A stretch of 32,345 nucleotides of DNA from positions 1 to 32,345 of the forward strand of contig JAJFKI010000029.1 in the NCBI GenBank assembly GCA_021773295.1. The letters are read 5' to 3'. The notes beneath the pieces were generated by a model. That model did not search any database and had not been told where the DNA came from. It saw only the letters and a program-made list of their open reading frames with translations. Shown in pieces: positions 26,320-32,345 of this stretch; within the stretch, counting starts at the first letter, position 1; every line of letters starts with the position of its first letter. This DNA is from Gammaproteobacteria bacterium. GTDB taxonomy: Bacteria; Pseudomonadota; Gammaproteobacteria; UBA1113. A program made the translations under genes and the position numbers.

Positions 26320-29300
26320 CATAACTCCCCAAATTCCCATTGCTCGTTATATTCATTAGTTTCAGTCAACCCTCCTATTAATGAATGTACTAAGTATTGC
26401 GAATTGTTTAATTGAAAGTATTCTCTTACTTGGTCGAACTCAAATGATCCCACAGGATGAAATGCGAGCTGCTTATCACACCCGGACATCATAAGAAGAT
26501 GTGCAAGATAGCCTGACTCTATTAAGCTCAGTTTTGATGCTTCTTTACCATACATTTTTTCCATTAGCTCACCATCTGCGACGAAAAAAAGTGAAAATGC
26601 TGCTGATTTAAATAGTGGCTCATACACGAGTGGAGGATAATGCTCTCCTTTTAACTCAAACTTATTATTTATTAACAATAATTTGTGCATTATCGAATCG
26701 TAGTAATAAATACCTTGCTCCACGCCTTCAACTGTATCACCTTTTATATACAGATACATTTGCAATGCATATAAGTTACCAAATGATGGATAAAAGCAGC
26801 GGTTACTATTTTTATGAAACTTAAATGGCTGTAATAATTCAGAAATACTGAATAAAGATATCCTGTGCTGCGAATATTGTGTCACTGGTGTCAGTTTTTC
26901 ATAATTTATAGTGTGATAATGATTACCCTTTGTTTCTAAAAGGTTTATATATGTTCCATTTTTGTTTTTTCTGTGCCAGACTTTTGAGTTTTTAATTTTT
27001 TCACGTTCATCAATATCGTATACAATTTTTTGATCTTCTCTAGCACCCCTTCTTTCTTTACTTATCTTTAAAATAATCGCGTTAAGTCCAGTGATTGTAG
27101 GATTGCGATAAAAATCTTGGAATCTTATTCTAATACCATAATTTTTTTCAATTGCGTTTGCTATTTTAATAATATCAACAGATGTCACACCATACTCAAA
27201 CAAGCTTCTGTTGATGTCTATATCATCAATAGCTAGGGTCTTTCGTATAATTCTATCGACGCTAATCTCTTTTTGTTGACATGTTGTACTTACATTCTGA
27301 GGCTCTTTATTCACACTAACGCGACTATTTAATGCAGACAATGATTTAACATCAATCTTGCCATTATCTGTCATTGGAAATTTTTCTACGATCGTAAGGG
27401 AATCAGGCACCATATATTCAGGTAGTTTTTGTTTTAGATAATTAAGCAGCACATTAGTAGCATGCTTATCTGCATTCTTTACTATGACATAAGCTGCTAG
27501 CATTTTTTCATTCTCGTCATCATTAATAACTTCTACAATAGCGGAGCTTACCATAGAATGTAATAAAAGGTTTTTTTCAATTTCTTCAAGTTCAATTCGA
27601 TAACCTCTAATTTTAACCTGTCTATCGATTCTTCCAAGAAATTCTATATTTCCATCTGGTAAATATCTGCCTTTGTCGCCTGTTCGATATAGACAAATTT
27701 TTAGCACAGGGTGTTTAATAAAACTTTTCTCTGTAGCTTCTTTGTTTTGCCAATAGCATTTGGCCAAGCCTACACCTCCAATATACAACTCACCAGAGAC
27801 CCATATGGGACATAACTGCAACTTATCATCCATAACGTAAAAATGCTGATTAGCCATCGGCTTTCCGTAAGGAATACTCTTCCAATTTGGTTGAATATCT
27901 TTAATGGGAAATAAAATAGACCAAATTGAAGCTTCTGTCGCACCACCTAAACTAACAATTTCTATATCACAGTTTGTTAAATTTCTTAACCTCTTGGGTA
28001 AATTTAGGGGAATCCAATCTCCGCTCATTAAGATTAAGCGCAGACTACTTGGCAATGTTTTATTAGTTGATTCTGCGTAATTTACCATAAGTTCAAGTAA
28101 CGCTGGTACAGAATTCCAAATTGTTATTTTCTGCTGATGTAATTGTGCTAACCAATGAGCAGGATCTTTTAATGAGTCTTGCTCAGGTATCACGATCCGT
28201 CCTCCAACAGCTAATAATCCAAAAATATCATAAACAGATAAATCAAAATTTAACGCTGAAATTGATAATACACAATCGTCACTAGTCACTCTAAAACGTT
28301 TATTAATATCATTAATTGTATTTTTAGCACCATGGTGAGTAATCGCAACACCTTTTGGCTTACCAGTTGTACCAGACGTATATATTACATACGCTAAATG
28401 TTCTGACTCAGTATGAGTTAATTCATTTTTTTCATTATCAACCGTTGCAGCAATCTGTTCTCTAATGTAAAAAACGTTTGATTTACACACTCTTAATATC
28501 GGATGCTCAAATCCTTCTGCTGAAATTATTAATCTTATCTTCGACTCAGTAAGAATATATTGTATGCGATCTAATGGCCATGCCACATCAATTGGGATAT
28601 ATACGCCATGCGCCATATTTATACCTAATACAGCGACTATTTGCTCCCATGATTTTGGTATTAATACCGCTACCAACTCTTCTGTCAGTAAATCTTGCTC
28701 GTGTAGCCACCTTTTTAAGTTGCTCGCTCTTAGCAACAGTTGGCCGTAGCTCAGCTCTACATTGATCGCTGATACGGCAATTTTTTTATTATGGCGTCTT
28801 GCGATATTTATACAATCATCATGAAGAATGTTACTTGAGTATATTTCTTCAGTACGATTAATTGATGATATCAGTGCTAATTGCTGATTAGGAAAATAAT
28901 CGTTACTGCCCTTTGTTAGAAACATTTCAGTTGTGACGCATTGATTAATTAAGTCGCAATAACTATCGAACATTGATTCAATCATTCCGTCAGGAAATAA
29001 GTCTTCTACAACATCCCAGTGAAAGTGTAATTTACCATTATATTCATAAATTTGATTATCAAGATAAACTTGTGGTGTTTGACTAAGACTATACTCTACT
29101 TCACCAAGTTTTTTTATAACACTAGCGTTAAGAGCTTTTGACTGTGTTAGCGTACTTGTAAAAACAATTGGCATAGCAGAACTTGTTGTAAAATTATTAT
29201 GTTGAGCATACTGTCTTATAACATCAACACCATTATAATAACGATGCTCTAAATCATGCCATAACTGCTGCTGTATCAATGTTGCATTTGCTAAAAAAGT

Positions 29301-32300
29301 CTGTGTCTTATCAAAATTAACCTCTAGTAAGTTCAATGTTGTAAAGTCACCAACTACTTTATTAATATCTTTGTGTATCGGTAATCGATTAAATAAAGTC
29401 AAATTTACTGTAAAATGACTCTGATTAGACCATTGAGATAATATTTTTGAAAAAAGTGTTAATAGCAACGTAGATGGGGTTATCGAGCTTGCATTGCATC
29501 TCTTAATTAAATTAAGCCAGGCCTTGTTTGATATTGATGAAGCCCAACGTTTAAATGTCGGTTGCTTAATAGTTTCTGGCATCACTTTAAGCGGTAAAAC
29601 CGGCCATTGTGGCAATTGAGCAATTCGCTTCGTCCAATAATTTTTTGAATCATTATATGTTTTAGTATTTTTAATTTTTTGTTCAAAAACAACATAATCT
29701 CTAAATGATACGCCTATTTCAGGCAAAGGTGTGTCAGGCTTTTTAAGCAATATGCTCAGCTCGTAAAGCAATATATAGATACTTTGTGCGTCACAAATTA
29801 ACAAGTCAAAACTAAATATTAGTCTAGCGCTATCTTTGGCATGTTTTAGCAATACTATATCAAACAGAGGGTATTGGCTTGGATCGTAAAGTTTATGGGA
29901 TAGCAATTCTCTATATGTCATCAAAGTCTTTGATATTTCACTGGCAGACTTATCACTAATATCTTTATATTCAATACAGTACTGAGATACAGCTACTAAT
30001 GTTTCTTGCTTTCCTTCGTTAGATATAACGGTTCTTAACATTGGGTGGCGCTCAATTAATCTTTCCATTGCATAATCATACTGCTTATAATTTATAAAAT
30101 TAGTAGTTAATTCTAGATAAAAATGTGCCCCTATATTTCCCAACTCCATATCAAAATTACGACCTACCCAATAGGCTTGTTGCACTTGATTTAAAGGGAA
30201 GGGATTTAGTGAGCTAATATCTGTGTTATTAAATGATGACATTAAAGTTTGAATATCATTTTCTATTGTATTATTGTTTTTCATGGTTGAAATGGCATTA
30301 GCCAAACCACAGACGGTAGGCTCATTCAAAAACTGCTGCAACCTAAGATTTACATTAAATTTAACCCGGATTTTTTCTAGCAATTCGATTGCTAACAATG
30401 AGTGCCCGCCTAGCTCGAAAAAACCAGCTTCTGTACTTATTTCATCAGCGCTTAATAAGTCTTTCCACATTGCAGCAAGTTTATTTTCTGTTGCATTTTT
30501 TGCAATAGCAGTGATTTTTTTTGTTCTAGTTTGTAACGGCTCTGGGAATGCTTTTGCGTCTAGTTTTCCATTAGGTAATAGTGAAAACTCAGTAAGCACT
30601 ACGTAGAAGCTTGGCAGCATATACTTCGGTAAAAACTTGGCTAAATGTCGGTTAATATCATCTTGGGAAACACATTTATTATCATGACACACATAGAATA
30701 AAGCGATATAGGCACCAAGTTTGTCATTATCATATTTACCCACATAAACATCTTTAATTTCATCTAAATTTCTGGCAACATGAGCAATCTCTCCTAGTTC
30801 AATTCGAAAACCACGTATTTTTATTTGGTTATCCTTTCTTCCTAAAATTTCAATTAGTCCATCATTTCCATAACGCGCTAAATCGCCTGTCTTGTATAAA
30901 AACCTACTATTATCGTCTATGAATGGATTGTCAATGAAAAAAATGTCTGTCTTACTCTTTAAATTTAAATAGCCACGCGCCAACTGAACACCAGAAATAT
31001 GAATCTCACCTACTGCACCTAAAGGTAACTGATTTAATGATTCATCTAAAATATAAAGCTTAATATTACTTAGCGGCTTACCAATATAAGTTTTAGATAC
31101 GCCTTGTTGTGCTACCCAGTAACTGACATCAATTGCTGATTCTGTCGGCCCGTATAAATTGATAAGTTTTGCATTTAACACATTATAAAATAAATTTATG
31201 TTCGTCGGTGTTAGGGGTTCACCACTACAGTAAACATGCCTTAAACTGATACAATTCTTAGCTTGTTCTTCTCTCATAAAATATGTCAGCATTGATGGGA
31301 CAAAATGAATAATAGTGATCTGTTTATTAATAATATAACTAGTTAAAAACTGGCTGTCAGCATGCTTTTCAGGTGGCAGTATAAAAAGACTTGCTCCTAC
31401 ACTTAAAGGTAAAAACATTTCCCAGATAGAGACGTCAAATGTGCACGGTGTTTTTAAAAGAAACTTATCAAATATTTGGTAATTAAATTTCTCTTGTCTT
31501 GTGTTTAGATAATTAACGATTCCCTTGTGCTCGTTGACAACTCCTTTAGGACTACCCGTTGAACCTGACGTATATATCACATATGCTGCATTCGAAGGCT
31601 GGATTTTAACTGCTGGCTCAACTAATGGCATTGCTGCTATAGCATTTTTTACCTTATCTAATAAAATCAAATTATCTGTATTGAGTGAGCAACAGGTTGA
31701 ATGTGCAAGTATAAATCTTAATGCACTGTCTTTATTTATAGCGTTAATTCTTTCTTGGGGGTAATCAATCCCTATTGGAACATATGCTGCTCCAGCTTTT
31801 AGCACACCGATTATTGAAATAATCATCATTAATGATCGGTGTTGATAAATCCCGATAAAATCTTCAACTTGAACACCTTGGGAAATTAAATAATTTGCAA
31901 GCTGGGAGGTTTTAGCATCTAATTCAGCATAGCTTATGCAAGTATTATCATACATTAAGGCAATATTGCTTGGATACTTCTTAGCCGTTTTTTGGAAGCA
32001 TTCATGAAGAAGTGTTGGTGCGTTAAAATCAATACGTGTATTATTCCATTTTTTATATCGCTCAACTTCATCTGGAAGCAGAAATGACGTTGACGCTAAC
32101 TTCAAGTTTATATTGTTTTCATTTGATAACGTTTCTAATATTAAAATATATCTATCCATGAAACTTAAAACAATAGCCTCGCTAAACAACTCATCACGAT
32201 ACTCAACTTCCAACTCATATGAGCCAGCAATCTTCATAAGTTGAAAGGTTAAATCTAGTTTTGCAGTTCCCAAGTCTAGTAACGAAACCTTAGCGTCACA

Positions 32301-32345
32301 ATCGGATATATTAACATCCACATTTGTTGCATTTTGAAATACAAA
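26319..32345 (-). CDS. NRPS: C(partial)-A(Ser)-PCP-Cy-A(Cys)-PCP-Ox (5' end outside window)
   Basis: The frame is open to the right edge. In-window residues before the GTG at 32321 read FVFQNATN, which is internal C-domain sequence, so the GTG is not the start. Numbering from that GTG, the end of a C domain is followed by A1 (100-590) with D296, V297, W300, H339, Y364, S366, L389, I397, D398 and K586, a serine code. PCP1 has Ser641. A cyclization domain (705-1130) replaces HHxxxDG with D839-LLIC-D844-AQ-S847. A2 (1170-1660) reads D1360, L1361, Y1364, N1403, L1431, S1433, L1458, I1466, W1467 and K1655, the cysteine code DLYNLSLIWK. PCP2 has Ser1714. A SagB/McbC-like FMN oxidase (1770-1985; FYPSFGNLYALQ) ends the protein. 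Together Cy, Cys and Ox predict a thiazole. The C-terminal tail, EQWEFGEL, may pair with the TubC docking domain of the next protein. Confidence 0.95.
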   Translation of the reverse strand, partial: FVFQNATNVDVNISDCDAKVSLLDLGTAKLDLTFQLMKIAGSYELEVEYRDELFSEAIVLSFMDRYILILETLSNENNINLKLASTSFLLPDEVERYKKWNNTRIDFNAPTLLHECFQKTAKKYPSNIALMYDNTCISYAELDAKTSQLANYLISQGVQVEDFIGIYQHRSLMMIISIIGVLKAGAAYVPIGIDYPQERINAINKDSALRFILAHSTCCSLNTDNLILLDKVKNAIAAMPLVEPAVKIQPSNAAYVIYTSGSTGSPKGVVNEHKGIVNYLNTRQEKFNYQIFDKFLLKTPCTFDVSIWEMFLPLSVGASLFILPPEKHADSQFLTSYIINKQITIIHFVPSMLTYFMREEQAKNCISLRHVYCSGEPLTPTNINLFYNVLNAKLINLYGPTESAIDVSYWVAQQGVSKTYIGKPLSNIKLYILDESLNQLPLGAVGEIHISGVQLARGYLNLKSKTDIFFIDNPFIDDNSRFLYKTGDLARYGNDGLIEILGRKDNQIKIRGFRIELGEIAHVARNLDEIKDVYVGKYDNDKLGAYIALFYVCHDNKCVSQDDINRHLAKFLPKYMLPSFYVVLTEFSLLPNGKLDAKAFPEPLQTRTKKITAIAKNATENKLAAMWKDLLSADEISTEAGFFELGGHSLLAIELLEKIRVKFNVNLRLQQFLNEPTVCGLANAISTMKNNNTIENDIQTLMSSFNNTDISSLNPFPLNQVQQAYWVGRNFDMELGNIGAHFYLELTTNFINYKQYDYAMERLIERHPMLRTVISNEGKQETLVAVSQYCIEYKDISDKSASEISKTLMTYRELLSHKLYDPSQYPLFDIVLLKHAKDSARLIFSFDLLICDAQSIYILLYELSILLKKPDTPLPEIGVSFRDYVVFEQKIKNTKTYNDSKNYWTKRIAQLPQWPVLPLKVMPETIKQPTFKRWASSISNKAWLNLIKRCNASSITPSTLLLTLFSKILSQWSNQSHFTVNLTLFNRLPIHKDINKVVGDFTTLNLLEVNFDKTQTFLANATLIQQQLWHDLEHRYYNGVDVIRQYAQHNNFTTSSAMPIVFTSTLTQSKALNASVIKKLGEVEYSLSQTPQVYLDNQIYEYNGKLHFHWDVVEDLFPDGMIESMFDSYCDLINQCVTTEMFLTKGSNDYFPNQQLALISSINRTEEIYSSNILHDDCINIARRHNKKIAVSAINVELSYGQLLLRASNLKRWLHEQDLLTEELVAVLIPKSWEQIVAVLGINMAHGVYIPIDVAWPLDRIQYILTESKIRLIISAEGFEHPILRVCKSNVFYIREQIAATVDNEKNELTHTESEHLAYVIYTSGTTGKPKGVAITHHGAKNTINDINKRFRVTSDDCVLSISALNFDLSVYDIFGLLAVGGRIVIPEQDSLKDPAHWLAQLHQQKITIWNSVPALLELMVNYAESTNKTLPSSLRLILMSGDWIPLNLPKRLRNLTNCDIEIVSLGGATEASIWSILFPIKDIQPNWKSIPYGKPMANQHFYVMDDKLQLCPIWVSGELYIGGVGLAKCYWQNKEATEKSFIKHPVLKICLYRTGDKGRYLPDGNIEFLGRIDRQVKIRGYRIELEEIEKNLLLHSMVSSAIVEVINDDENEKMLAAYVIVKNADKHATNVLLNYLKQKLPEYMVPDSLTIVEKFPMTDNGKIDVKSLSALNSRVSVNKEPQNVSTTCQQKEISVDRIIRKTLAIDDIDINRSLFEYGVTSVDIIKIANAIEKNYGIRIRFQDFYRNPTITGLNAIILKISKERRGAREDQKIVYDIDEREKIKNSKVWHRKNKNGTYINLLETKGNHYHTINYEKLTPVTQYSQHRISLFSISELLQPFKFHKNSNRCFYPSFGNLYALQMYLYIKGDTVEGVEQGIYYYDSIMHKLLLINNKFELKGEHYPPLVYEPLFKSAAFSLFFVADGELMEKMYGKEASKLSLIESGYLAHLLMMSGCDKQLAFHPVGSFEFDQVREYFQLNNSQYLVHSLIGGLTETNEYNEQWEFGEL

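Noticed and set aside
32319..32321. GTG at 32321 as the true start of the right-edge NRPS gene
   Set aside because: The frame continues upstream to the window edge with typical C-domain sequence (FVFQNA), so the real start lies outside.

Overview
This window is almost entirely one hybrid non-ribosomal peptide / polyketide (NRPS-PKS) biosynthetic locus in an AT-rich bacterial genome. Clear Shine-Dalgarno sites, short intergenic spaces and an enterobacterial-type PanD suggest a gammaproteobacterium. I cannot name the genus from sequence alone. Both ends of the window cut through NRPS genes, so the locus is larger than what is shown.

Layout, in the minus-strand direction of transcription (right to left). 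32345-26319 is an NRPS gene cut at its 5' end: C(partial)-A(Ser)-PCP-Cy-A(Cys)-PCP-Ox. It is coupled by a 1-4 nt overlap to 26319-19543: TubC docking-C-A(Glu) with an embedded FkbM methyltransferase-PCP-KS-dead AT-ACP. A plus-strand export operon (16891-19511: ABC ATPase, ABC permease, repetitive beta-rich protein) interrupts the series. The minus-strand genes then resume: a type II thioesterase (16557-15781), two related small alpha/beta proteins (15542-14757 and 14731-14360), an NRPS-PKS (14109-8329: C-A(beta-Ala-like)-PCP-KS-AT remnant-ACP), a PKS-NRPS (8301-1621: ACP-KS-ACP-C-A(Thr)-MT-PCP), panD (1525-1118), an orphan 139-aa protein (971-552), and the first 110 codons of another NRPS gene starting with a condensation domain (331-1).

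How the parts fit. The specificity residues read directly as Ser (DVWHYSLIDK), Cys (DLYNLSLIWK), Glu-like (DTKDLGMVDK), beta-Ala-like (VDALMSIADK) and Thr (DFWNIGMVHK). If the genes act in transcription order, this gives Ser-thiazole, then Glu plus a ketide, beta-Ala plus a ketide, a further ketide, and a methylated Thr, continuing into the gene that leaves the left edge. PanD would supply the beta-alanine. None of the three PKS modules has a working acyltransferase: one AT is near full length but lacks the catalytic serine, one is a shrunken remnant, one is gone. Malonyl units must therefore come from an AT elsewhere. No reductive PKS domains and no terminal thioesterase domain are visible.

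A small repeat family (core CCCGTCACACTCCAAAATGC) marks three block boundaries: a perfect 23-bp inverted repeat at 478-540 and half copies at 14321-14349 and 19514-19540. The left-edge NRPS fragment beyond the first copy is clearly richer in GC (about 47% against about 35%), suggesting that the locus was assembled from segments of different origin.
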